64,000 nt of DNA from Hyphomonadaceae bacterium UBA1933. Lineage in GTDB: Bacteria > Pseudomonadota > Alphaproteobacteria > Caulobacterales > Aquidulcibacteraceae. The notes below the pieces were generated by a model that was not told the origin of the DNA, ran no database searches, and saw only the letters and a list, made by a program, of their open reading frames with translations. The stretch is from contig DDFH01000007.1 of NCBI GenBank assembly GCA_002337085.1, positions 248,001 to 312,000 of the forward strand, read 5' to 3'. Numbering within the stretch: position 1 is the first letter of the stretch; each line of letters begins with the position of its first letter. A program made the translations under genes and the position numbers. Shown in pieces: positions 1-8,213 of this stretch.

Positions 1-1203
1 GACGAAGTTAAAAAACTCGGTAAAAAGACCATTGTTTTAGGGCATGAGGCACTCGCACAAACATCCGATTATTTTGATGAACTTGAACGAACTTATGACA
101 TCATTATTCTCGCTGCACAATTGGGACAAGATTCTTGGTCACAAATATGCCTTAGACAAGCTGATAGAATATGGATTTTTGGAAGAACAGATGCCAAACC
201 ATCAATTCCATTATTGCCAGAAAACTCAATTCCCATGCAGCGTTTCAAACTAGTAGATATTGTTTTACTTCGCAATATGGGCAAGAAAAACATTTCAACT
301 GCACAAGAATGGGCAAAGCATTCAGGCGCATCAAGAGTTTTCAATTGGCGTCAAAGTGATTACGGCGATCTGAAATCTCTCGCACGCATTATTTCAGGAA
401 AATCTGTTGGCCTTATATTAAGCGGCGGTGGCGCACGTGCATATGCACATATCGGTGCGGTGAGGGCATTACGCGAAGAAAACTATGATTTTGATTTTTT
501 AAGCGGCACATCAATGGGCGGCGTCATTGCAGGATGTGTTGCAATGGGTTGGAATGACCAAGAAATTGAAAAACACATATGGGATGCATTTGTTAAATCG
601 AACCCACTTAATGACTATGTACTTCCTGTTGTTTCATTTGCCTCAGGAAATAAAGTTGACGAACGCCTAGCAGAACATTTTGGGGAAACCTTAATCGAGG
701 ATTTAAGGCGTCCATTTTTTTGCGTTTCAGCAAATCTTATGAACGGAAAGCTTAAGATACATCGCGAAGGTCGTTTAAGAGATGCATTAAGGGCAAGTAT
801 TGCTATACCCGGCTTATTACCACCTGTAGCTAATGAAGATGAGATATTGGTTGACGGTGCAACCCTAAACAATTTTCCAGTTGATATTATGTCAACAATT
901 CATCGCGGCATTAATATTGGTGTAGATGTAGCCGCGCAAAATGCACTCATTCCAGACGAATTTATAGACCCACCTAACTTCTTTGGCTGGGTTCTTCAAC
1001 ACGGCATTCATTCCCCTCCCCCAATTGCCGAACTTTTGATGCGTGCGGCAACCGTCCCGATAACAAATCTAAAAGCGCCAATCCAACCAGATATTTTGGC
1101 AACTCCTGAATTAGGAAATATCGCTCTCCGAGACTGGAAGGCGTTCGATGTGGCCATTGAAGCCGGGTATAATAATGTTAAAGAAATCTTGAAGAATCAA
1201 TAA
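1..1203 (+). CDS. Patatin-like phospholipase, NTE/RssA type (5' truncated)
   Basis: The frame is open from base 1, so the start codon lies outside the window. The visible C-terminal part has the patatin-fold landmarks: an oxyanion-hole glycine run (SGGGARAYAHIG, near 420-455), the nucleophile elbow GTSMGG (near 505-522) and the catalytic Asp in DGATLNNFP (near 855-880). The region before the patatin domain (RTYDIIILAAQ, CLRQADRIWIFG) resembles the linker of neuropathy-target-esterase-like proteins, which usually have cyclic-nucleotide-binding domains further upstream; these would lie off the window. The family hydrolyses phospholipids or lysophospholipids at the inner membrane. Family assignment is firm; substrate is not known. 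Confidence 0.9.
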   Translation, partial: DEVKKLGKKTIVLGHEALAQTSDYFDELERTYDIIILAAQLGQDSWSQICLRQADRIWIFGRTDAKPSIPLLPENSIPMQRFKLVDIVLLRNMGKKNISTAQEWAKHSGASRVFNWRQSDYGDLKSLARIISGKSVGLILSGGGARAYAHIGAVRALREENYDFDFLSGTSMGGVIAGCVAMGWNDQEIEKHIWDAFVKSNPLNDYVLPVVSFASGNKVDERLAEHFGETLIEDLRRPFFCVSANLMNGKLKIHREGRLRDALRASIAIPGLLPPVANEDEILVDGATLNNFPVDIMSTIHRGINIGVDVAAQNALIPDEFIDPPNFFGWVLQHGIHSPPPIAELLMRAATVPITNLKAPIQPDILATPELGNIALRDWKAFDVAIEAGYNNVKEILKNQ

Positions 1204-1315
1204 TTACAGTTAATGAAAAATTTTATTAATTTGGTCAATATTTTGCCCATGTTTGTGTGTATCATGTTCGCTTGGATTTATTAAACTTGTTCATAATGTT
1301 AGTCTAAGGAAAATT

Positions 1316-2023
1316 ATGAGAGCTGTTGTTGTATCTGCTATTGCTTTGGGCGTTGTCGCAATAATTGGCGCAGGCGTAGTTGTTACCCGATTTGTCCTTA
1401 AGATTAATCCTGATAATTCGCAAACTAATGACTATACCACGCAATCACATATCATAAATGAAACTGGTGAGATACAGCCCGATTTATCAAATATGCTTGC
1501 GGGACAAGGAAATGACACAAGCACATTGACACCGACAAATAAAAATATGGCAATTGATGCCAACGCAGAAGCATTAGCAGAACAACAGGCCGTTGCAGGA
1601 TGCGTTTTAAATATCAGCAAGAAAATTCCAATAAAAGATTGGACTACAAGCGGCTTTGTGGTCGCAACAGCAATCGGCGATGACTGTTATAATTCAATTG
1701 TTCGAATTGCGATAAAATCGTCCGAAGGTAAAGTTTTATTTTCCATGGCAGCGCCAGGACGTGATTTCGGAATAAGTCCTGCGGTTGACAAAAGTGTTTT
1801 GCAAAAAGCAATCGCAGCATCACTTCCGGACTCTGCTATTCACGCTGCGGCATACCCTGCATGGATAAATGATGATGATATGCCTTATGGCACTGAATTC
1901 ACGCGTGAGGCATACCAAAAAGCACGCGATAAAAACATTCCGGTTATTTGCGTAAAAGTCCCAACTGCACCGCAAACTTGTGTCGCTTATGATGCCGCAA
2001 CTGATAAAATGAAAACTCTATAA
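1316..2023 (+). CDS. Hypothetical membrane-anchored envelope protein
   Basis: A 235-residue protein with one N-terminal hydrophobic segment (about residues 3-28), then a polar Asn/Thr-rich stretch and a globular C-terminal part. ATG at 1316 is chosen because TAAGGA precedes it by five bases; an in-frame upstream start at 1253 has no such site. Cysteines recur in the globular part (GCVLN, DDCYN, VICVKV, QTCVAY), consistent with two disulfides in the periplasm. I do not recognise a family. It ends five bases before the convergent lysozyme-like gene. Confidence 0.6.
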   Translation: MRAVVVSAIALGVVAIIGAGVVVTRFVLKINPDNSQTNDYTTQSHIINETGEIQPDLSNMLAGQGNDTSTLTPTNKNMAIDANAEALAEQQAVAGCVLNISKKIPIKDWTTSGFVVATAIGDDCYNSIVRIAIKSSEGKVLFSMAAPGRDFGISPAVDKSVLQKAIAASLPDSAIHAAAYPAWINDDDMPYGTEFTREAYQKARDKNIPVICVKVPTAPQTCVAYDAATDKMKTL

Positions 2024-2028
2024 CGTGG

Positions 2029-3117
2029 CTAAGATTTCAACTTTGACAATATGCCAATTGTAATTGCGATTAAACCAACCGCCGCAATCATTTCAATAAA
2101 GGCAATATTTGGCGTTAATTCGGTACCACCAGTAAATACGCCAAAACGTATCAATTCAGAAACACTTGCAATTAATGCAATCGCGCCAGCCCCAATCATA
2201 AAATAGTTTGCAATATCATTAGACGATAGGTTTGAATCAGTTTTATTTGTATCTTCAACTTTATGCGATACAAAAATATCATCATTTGTTTTTGCAATTG
2301 GGCCTTTTGCAATAACTGCATCTTTTACTTCAGTCTTTTCAACAATACTTTCAGTAACTGTTTGCGATTTAACCGAAACATTATCGTCAAGAATTTTAAG
2401 ATTATTTTCTGTCTCTTCTGCGTTTAGAAATTCAATATCTGCATCAGTCGTGAATAAATCATCACCTTCAACCGAATGGCTTTCAGTAACAACATCGTTA
2501 TTGGTTTCTTTGGCGGTTTTTATTGTTTTATCTTCTGTAATTTCAAAAGCCGCAGATTGTGGGATTGGTTTTATTTCTTTCACGTCTTCAGCATCTGGAA
2601 TTTGTGTCATAATTGTATTGTCAACCAACGGAATTACGACAGGACTTGGGGCTGCGGGGCGTGTGCCAATCGGCTCAAGAAACATTGCAATTTCATGGGC
2701 GCGACGTCTTATCAGGGCATCCACCACAATTGAGCGCCCACTAATTAATGAACGGCGCCATAAATTCATAGCCATTGCCGCATTAACCAACTGCCCCTGG
2801 TTAAGGTATTTTAGAATATCGCTTTCTTTGAATTTTTCGATACCGATATTAAAAACAAATGAACCGAGCGCATCAAACTGATTTTGGTTTATTGGGGCGT
2901 GAACTAAAGATCTAATCGCCTCTTCAACTGGTATTAAATCCCACAATAGCAATTGTTCAGCTTGTTCGCGGTTAATTACCATGCCCTCGCGCGCTGTTAA
3001 GGCATGCCCAAAGCCAATAGTATATCTCCCACCAGGCAAACTTACCGCTTTGGCACGAAAGCCTTCAAAACTTTCAATAAGATATAATCCATTTCTTGAA
3101 ATTTTCATTCGCGACAT
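2029..3117 (-). CDS. Lysozyme-like muramidase (GH24 type) with C-terminal membrane tail
   Basis: The N-terminal ~150 residues match phage-type (GH24) lysozyme: the catalytic Glu in ESFEGF, then YTIGFGH, and later QFDALGSFVFNIG. The family cleaves the MurNAc-GlcNAc bond of peptidoglycan. Two points are odd. The Asp/Cys expected nine residues after the catalytic Glu is Leu here (VSLPGG). After a long acidic Thr/Val/Glu-rich linker the protein ends in two hydrophobic segments (about residues 300-320 and 338-358), so it is probably membrane-tethered and not a phage endolysin. ATG at 3117 follows a GGA-rich site; a second ATG lies three codons in. No other phage genes are adjacent. Confidence 0.82.
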   Translation of the reverse strand: MSRMKISRNGLYLIESFEGFRAKAVSLPGGRYTIGFGHALTAREGMVINREQAEQLLLWDLIPVEEAIRSLVHAPINQNQFDALGSFVFNIGIEKFKESDILKYLNQGQLVNAAMAMNLWRRSLISGRSIVVDALIRRRAHEIAMFLEPIGTRPAAPSPVVIPLVDNTIMTQIPDAEDVKEIKPIPQSAAFEITEDKTIKTAKETNNDVVTESHSVEGDDLFTTDADIEFLNAEETENNLKILDDNVSVKSQTVTESIVEKTEVKDAVIAKGPIAKTNDDIFVSHKVEDTNKTDSNLSSNDIANYFMIGAGAIALIASVSELIRFGVFTGGTELTPNIAFIEMIAAVGLIAITIGILSKLKS

Positions 3118-3198
3118 TGTAATTCCATCAAATCTGTGCCGTTTTGGGGCACTAATCCTTATTCAAATGGAATATTGCAATTTATTTGCCACGATAGC

Positions 3199-4626
3199 TT
3201 ATTTCAACAATACCATTGCAATTGTAAGGAATGATGCAAAACCAACACAATCGGTTACAAAGGTCACAAAAATACTTGATGAAACCGCAGGGTCCTGACC
3301 AAACTTTTTCAAAGTCAATGGAATAAGAATTCCTGCAAGCCCTGCCGCAATGAAGTCAATCATTATACCACCGGCAGCAGCAATAGAAATAATCGGGTTT
3401 CTAAACCAAATATAAGCAACTAGGCCAAAAACGGCAGCAACAGCAATACCATTCAAAACCCCTGTAAAAAACTCACGGGCAATAATCTTACCAGAGTTCT
3501 TATCGGTCAATTCGCGCGATGCCAAAGCACGAACCGCAACAGCAAGGGTTTGAGTGCCGGCATTTCCTCCAAGAGCTGAACCAATTGGCATCAAAATAGC
3601 AAGCGCAACAACCTGCTCAATTAACCCTGAGAATTTGCCAATAACAAATGAGTTTATTAAGGCTGTTATGAGGTTAAAAATCAACCAAGGCAAACGTGAC
3701 TGAACAGAATTTACAACGGAATCAGTCGTTGAAGCTTCGCGAACCCCAGCAAGAGCCAACAAGTCTTCTTCGTTTTCTTCTTGAAGTACCTGCACGATAT
3801 CGTCCACGGTAATCATACCATTTAAACGACCCGCAGCATCAACAACGGGTGCAGAAATCAAGTGATATTTTCTAAATGCCAACGCCACATCTTCTTGGTC
3901 TGTTTCAGGGCTAACGATAACGTGAAGCTTTTCAGTTAAGTCTTTTAGATTTGTATCACGTGGTGCACGCATAAGACGTGAAACCGCAATTGCACCAATC
4001 GGTTTAAATGTTGGGTCAACAACATAAATCTCAAAGAAAAGGTCGGGTAAATCTTCACCGACTTGCCGCATATGGTCAATTGTGCGTCCGACATCCCAAA
4101 ATTCTGGCGCGGCTACAAACTCACGCTGCATCAAGCGACCAGCGGTTTCCTCTTCAAATGACATCGCACCTTCGATAGTGGCACGTAATTCATCTGAGGC
4201 CTCGGCAAGGACACCAGCGCGATCATCCTCATCGAGTTCTTCAACAAACGCAACCGCATCATCGGTATCAAGATCTTCGATGGCACGTGCAACAGCAGCC
4301 TTTGGTAAAACTTCTAGTACAAGTTCACGTGTATCTTCATCAAGTTCGGCATAGACTTCAGAATCAAGCTCTTCACCAATAAATTTGATAATGGTTCGCG
4401 CACTTTCTTCTGGAATATTGCGCAAAACAGCCGCCATATCGGCGGGGTGAAGTGGTAATAATAATTTGCGCAGCGTAATTGGGTCATGATCCCCAGCCGC
4501 AGCAATCACCTTTACGATGAAATGTGCTTCATCATCATTTGGGTCAAATTCATTATTATCATGATTGTTTGGATTTGATTTATCCGCAATGTCCAAAGGA
4601 TTCACGGGTTTGGTTAAAGTTTCCAT
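3199..4626 (-). CDS. mgtE: Magnesium transporter MgtE
   Basis: Full-length MgtE of about 475 residues: an acidic N domain with repeated EELDSEVYAELDEDTRE-like stretches, a tandem CBS pair (about residues 160-285, including SAPVVDAAGRLNGMITVDD) and a C-terminal five-helix pore domain with PIGSALGGNAGTQTLA. MgtE is a Mg2+-gated channel of the inner membrane; the N and CBS domains sense cytosolic Mg2+. Two ATGs nine bases apart are possible (4635, 4626); the AGGGG element abuts the first and is well spaced for the second. It reads toward the lysozyme-like gene on the same strand, with an 81-base gap. Confidence 0.95.
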   Translation of the reverse strand: METLTKPVNPLDIADKSNPNNHDNNEFDPNDDEAHFIVKVIAAAGDHDPITLRKLLLPLHPADMAAVLRNIPEESARTIIKFIGEELDSEVYAELDEDTRELVLEVLPKAAVARAIEDLDTDDAVAFVEELDEDDRAGVLAEASDELRATIEGAMSFEEETAGRLMQREFVAAPEFWDVGRTIDHMRQVGEDLPDLFFEIYVVDPTFKPIGAIAVSRLMRAPRDTNLKDLTEKLHVIVSPETDQEDVALAFRKYHLISAPVVDAAGRLNGMITVDDIVQVLQEENEEDLLALAGVREASTTDSVVNSVQSRLPWLIFNLITALINSFVIGKFSGLIEQVVALAILMPIGSALGGNAGTQTLAVAVRALASRELTDKNSGKIIAREFFTGVLNGIAVAAVFGLVAYIWFRNPIISIAAAGGIMIDFIAAGLAGILIPLTLKKFGQDPAVSSSIFVTFVTDCVGFASFLTIAMVLLK

Positions 4627-4798
4627 TACTGCCATCCCCTGTCATTGTTAAAATCCTTCTATAAATTATGTGCCATAAACACACTACGTAATATAAAATA
4701 TTTGTAAAAAGTTATGTAAAACTCATTTTCAAAACTTTTTACTTTATAACCAAAACGCTGTAATAACGACAAAGTCGCAAACGTGGCGTTTTGAAAGA

Positions 4799-4883
4799 TG
4801 GTGCGCACGAGAGGACTCGAACCTCCACGGGTCTCCCCACAGCGACCTCAACGCTGCGCGTCTACCAATTCCGCCACGTGCGC
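4799..4883 (-). tRNA. tRNA-Leu (anticodon GAG)
   Basis: Read on the minus strand this folds as a class II tRNA: acceptor stem GCGCACG/CGTGCGC, D arm with AATTGGTAGACGC, anticodon stem CAGCG/CGCTG with loop TTGAGGT giving anticodon GAG, a long variable arm, and a T arm with GGTTCGAGTCC. Discriminator A is followed by an encoded CCA (4799-4801). It decodes CUC/CUU leucine codons. It stands alone, with no integrase or attachment-site repeat beside it. Confidence 0.96.
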
Positions 4884-4990
4884 AATAAAAGCAAGGTTGG
4901 CTTAGCTTAGCTTGACATAAATGAAAAGCAAAAATTACAATGATTTGTGATGCTTTTGTATAAATCTAAAAAATGCATAAACTTTAAAGA

Positions 4991-5236
4991 CTATGTACCT
5001 GCATAATAGTCATAGACGTTTGCTGCACCAATAATTTCGACCGAAATTTTGTCATCTTCAAGATGTATTTCGCCGCGAGCTATTGGATGATCGTTGGCAA
5101 GTATCCAAACTGGATCATCAGGACTAGCGCTAAGAGGAATAACTGCGCCACGCCCCATACGAAGCAACTGATGCATCGCAAGGGTTGAACGTCCAACCAA
5201 TACCGAAATATCAATTCCCACTTTTTTGATTTGCAT
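4991..5236 (-). CDS. FliN-like (SpoA domain) protein, orphan
   Basis: An 81-residue protein that is essentially one SpoA/FliN domain: VGRSTLAMHQLLRMGRGAVIPL, then DPVWILANDHPIARGEIHLEDDKISVEI, the same order as the FliN C-terminus. FliN forms the flagellar motor switch C-ring. AGGGATAAAAG precedes the ATG. It lies outside any flagellar operon, between a tRNA and an L,D-transpeptidase gene. It could be the cell's real FliN relocated, or a divergent paralog; the sequence cannot decide. Confidence 0.75.
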   Translation of the reverse strand: MQIKKVGIDISVLVGRSTLAMHQLLRMGRGAVIPLSASPDDPVWILANDHPIARGEIHLEDDKISVEIIGAANVYDYYAGT

Positions 5237-5419
5237 CTTTTATCCCTGTTTGAATTATTCGTTCAGTTTAAGTTCAAATTATGAATGATAAGTTATTAAT
5301 GAAAATAATTTCACCAATTTTATGTAATTCCTACAAATTGCCACAATCAGTAAATAATGACGACCGCCAATTGAAATATAAAAGGACTTGAATTAATAAA
5401 CTCGCAGCTGGGACGAATA

Positions 5420-5836
5420 ATGAAAAAACTTCTATTAATAATGTTTATTGGGCTTTTTCCGGGTATTGCGCATGCGGAACGACTGGTCGCAGTTATTTCC
5501 CTTTCAAAGCAAACCATGGATGTTACCCTTGATGAAGAATTAATTTATCACTGGAATATTTCATCTGGGAAGATTGGGTATGAAACCCCGCCGGGATATT
5601 ATAATGCGCAAAGAAAATATGAAATGTGGCGCTCGCGAACCTATGATAACGCTCCAATGCCTTATGCAGTATTCTTTTATCAAGGCTATGCAGTTCATGG
5701 AACAGAGGCAGTAAAGCGACTTGGTAGCGCGGCCTCGCATGGATGTATCCGTTTGAACACATATAATGCCAAAAAATTCTATGACCTTGTTAGTCAAGTG
5801 GGCATGAATGAAACCCTTATAGAGGTTCGTAAATAA
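5420..5836 (+). CDS. L,D-transpeptidase (YkuD family), secreted
   Basis: 138 residues with a clear Sec signal peptide ending near AHA-E (residue 19) and a compact YkuD catalytic domain. The motif His93-Gly then SHGCIRL places the catalytic Cys at residue 109. Such enzymes make or modify 3-3 peptidoglycan cross-links, or attach proteins to the wall, in the periplasm. It is shorter than most YkuD proteins and lacks LysM or other wall-binding domains. Its stop overlaps the lipB start by one base (TAATG), so the two are probably translationally coupled. Confidence 0.9.
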   Translation: MKKLLLIMFIGLFPGIAHAERLVAVISLSKQTMDVTLDEELIYHWNISSGKIGYETPPGYYNAQRKYEMWRSRTYDNAPMPYAVFFYQGYAVHGTEAVKRLGSAASHGCIRLNTYNAKKFYDLVSQVGMNETLIEVRK

Positions 5837-6483
5837 TGCCAGTTGAATGGCTCATATCCCAAGAACAAATACCCTATTCACAAGCGGTTGCATTCATGGA
5901 AAACCGCGTAAAAGAAATACAAGATGGGGTATCAGGCGAACTTGTTTGGCTTTTGGAGCATCCTCCAGTCTATACAATTGGAACATCTGGTAAAGAGGAT
6001 GATGTACTTGATGCCCATGATATAGAAGTTATAAAAACAGGACGCGGTGGAAAAATAACCTATCATGGTCCAGGTCAGCGTGTGGTTTATCTTATGCTTG
6101 ACTTAAATCGCCAAGGGCGTGACATTCGTGACTTTGTTTGTCGTGTTGAAAAATGGATAATCACCACCCTTTCCTCGCTTGGGGTAAAAGGGGAAATACG
6201 CGATGGGCGCGTTGGCGTTTGGGTCGATGTTCCGAAACAAGATGGCAATATTCGTGAAGAAAAAATTGCCGCAATTGGTTTACGAATCCGTCGTTGGGTC
6301 TCTTTTCACGGGGTTGCAATAAATGTTTCGCCGAATCTTGATCATTTTGGCGGCATTATTCCATGCGGCATAGACCCAAAGGAGTATGGCGTTACCAGCC
6401 TTGAAAAGCTTGGGGTTACGTCTGATATGTCAATATTGGATGACGCACTTAAAAAGTCATTTAATGACTGGTTCGCAAATTAA
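5836..6483 (+). CDS. lipB: Octanoyltransferase LipB
   Basis: 215 residues, normal LipB length. Family landmarks in order are LLEHPPVYTIG, RGGKITYHGPGQ (active-site region), the catalytic Lys in KIAAIGLR and the catalytic Cys in IPCGI. The enzyme moves octanoyl from acyl carrier protein to lipoyl domains of 2-oxoacid dehydrogenases and GcvH, the first step of lipoate synthesis. Start codon overlaps the preceding stop by one base. lipA is not in the window. Confidence 0.97.
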   Translation: MPVEWLISQEQIPYSQAVAFMENRVKEIQDGVSGELVWLLEHPPVYTIGTSGKEDDVLDAHDIEVIKTGRGGKITYHGPGQRVVYLMLDLNRQGRDIRDFVCRVEKWIITTLSSLGVKGEIRDGRVGVWVDVPKQDGNIREEKIAAIGLRIRRWVSFHGVAINVSPNLDHFGGIIPCGIDPKEYGVTSLEKLGVTSDMSILDDALKKSFNDWFAN

Positions 6484-6623
6484 AATAAGAAACAATTTGC
6501 CTATTTTTTAGCAAGTATCAGGGAAAAATCTTTATAATATATAGACATATCTAAATGTCGTGATAGTCTCGTAACATAGAATTTTTATCTTTCTATTATT
6601 CACATTTAATTACGGGGACTTCA

Positions 6624-8189
6624 ATGCGCAAACAATTCACTGTTGCGGCAGTTTCACTTTTAATTTTATCGTCTTCTTACTCATTTGCATCGGATAATCC
6701 TTCTAAAGCAACAACCGAAGAAGATACAAAAGGAAGCATTGAGCAACAAATTACTAAAGCGACTGCAACTGCCCCAATTAACGAAGCAACAAAATCCACT
6801 AAAGGAAGTGTTACGGTTAAGGGACAAAAAATAGACTATACCGCAACCGCAGGAACTCTAACAATTCGTGATAATGAAGGCGTACCAATTGCAAGCGTTT
6901 TCTACGTGGCATATACAACAAACGCAGGAAAAAATCGCCCTATAACTTTTATGTATAATGGCGGTCCAGTTTCTGCATCGCTTTGGTTACATATGGGAAG
7001 TATCGGGCCAATGCGCGTTCGTACTACATCACCTGAACATACAGGCCCTGCACCATACACATTAACCCCAAATGAAGAAACCATTCTTGATAAAACAGAT
7101 TTAGTTTTTATTGATGCAATTGGAACGGGTTATTCTCGACCATTGGGAAAAACAAAAGGGGAAAAATTTTGGGGTGTTGACCAAGACGTAGATGCATTTG
7201 CACGTGCAATTAAGCGCTATGTTACTATTAACGAACGGTGGAATTCACCCAAATTCTTATTTGGTGAAAGCTATGGAACGACACGTTCTGCTAACCTTGT
7301 AAATGTTTTACAAAACCAAGGAATGGATTTTAACGGCGTTATACTTATGTCATCAATTCTTAATTATGGCATAAGACAGCCGGGCTTTGATAATATTTAT
7401 ACCGCATATCTCCCTAGTTACGCAGCAACTGCTTGGTACCACAACAAAATTCAAAACAAACCCGCAGATTTATCTGCATTTGTTGAACAAGCAAGACAAT
7501 TTGCAAGCGGAGAATATGCCGTAGCTCTTGCTAAAGGTCACAATATAAGCCTTAATGAAAAGCAAGCAATTGCTAATAAAATTAGTTATTTTACTGGCCT
7601 TTCTACTGATTTCATATTGAAATCAGATCTTAGAGTAAACCTAAGCCGTTTTAGAAAAGAAATATTGCGTGACAGCGGCGTTACAGTCGGAAGATTCGAT
7701 TCCCGCTTTAAAGGTTTTGATGAAGATGACGCCGGAGAAAACCCTGAATTTGATGCATCTTCGACGAATATTACTAGCGCATTCGTATCAACACTTCGTG
7801 ATTATCTTACCAAAAACATTGGTTACAAAACTGATCTTGAATATAATAATAGTGCATCATCTGCATATCATGAATTCAGATGGGATTGGAAACATAATAA
7901 TGGCAAAGGCGTACAACAAATGCCGGACGTTGCCATGGATTTGGGTAATGCAATGCGTCAAAATCCGCACCTAAAATTATTATCTCTAAACGGTTATTAC
8001 GATATGGCGACCCCATTCTTTGCCACTGAATACGACATTTCACATATCCCAATGCCTGAACAAACAATCAAAAATATAAGTTTTAAATATTATCCTTCAG
8101 GTCACATGATTTATCTAAATGAGGACGCGATGGAACCAATGGTAAAAGATTTAAAAGACTTTTACGACATTGCAGCCCCTAAAAAATAA
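6624..8189 (+). CDS. S10 family serine carboxypeptidase-like peptidase, copy 1
   Basis: 521 residues with a Sec signal peptide ending near SFA (residue 22). The S10 landmarks are GESYG (Ser216), NGYYDMATPFF (Asp) and YPSGHMIY (His), so the triad is complete. The GGPGS motif of the family reads GGPVS here (residues 113-117), next to the oxyanion-hole glycines. The protein should be periplasmic or surface-exposed and remove C-terminal residues from peptides, though substrate is unknown. It is the first of two tandem copies that are similar along their whole length; the gap is 24 bases. Confidence 0.9.
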   Translation: MRKQFTVAAVSLLILSSSYSFASDNPSKATTEEDTKGSIEQQITKATATAPINEATKSTKGSVTVKGQKIDYTATAGTLTIRDNEGVPIASVFYVAYTTNAGKNRPITFMYNGGPVSASLWLHMGSIGPMRVRTTSPEHTGPAPYTLTPNEETILDKTDLVFIDAIGTGYSRPLGKTKGEKFWGVDQDVDAFARAIKRYVTINERWNSPKFLFGESYGTTRSANLVNVLQNQGMDFNGVILMSSILNYGIRQPGFDNIYTAYLPSYAATAWYHNKIQNKPADLSAFVEQARQFASGEYAVALAKGHNISLNEKQAIANKISYFTGLSTDFILKSDLRVNLSRFRKEILRDSGVTVGRFDSRFKGFDEDDAGENPEFDASSTNITSAFVSTLRDYLTKNIGYKTDLEYNNSASSAYHEFRWDWKHNNGKGVQQMPDVAMDLGNAMRQNPHLKLLSLNGYYDMATPFFATEYDISHIPMPEQTIKNISFKYYPSGHMIYLNEDAMEPMVKDLKDFYDIAAPKK

Positions 8190-8213
8190 ACCCTTAATAT
8201 TTTGGAGAGATTT

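Noticed and set aside
2029..3117. Lysozyme-like gene as evidence of a prophage.
   Set aside because: Neighbours are ordinary chromosomal genes; the membrane tail and acidic linker do not fit a phage endolysin.
4799..4883. tRNA-Leu as an integration site for a mobile island.
   Set aside because: No integrase and no direct repeat of the tRNA 3' end was seen nearby.
6902..8067. Short frames inside the S10 peptidase genes on either strand.
   Set aside because: Shadows of the real coding frame; no ribosome sites or conserved motifs.
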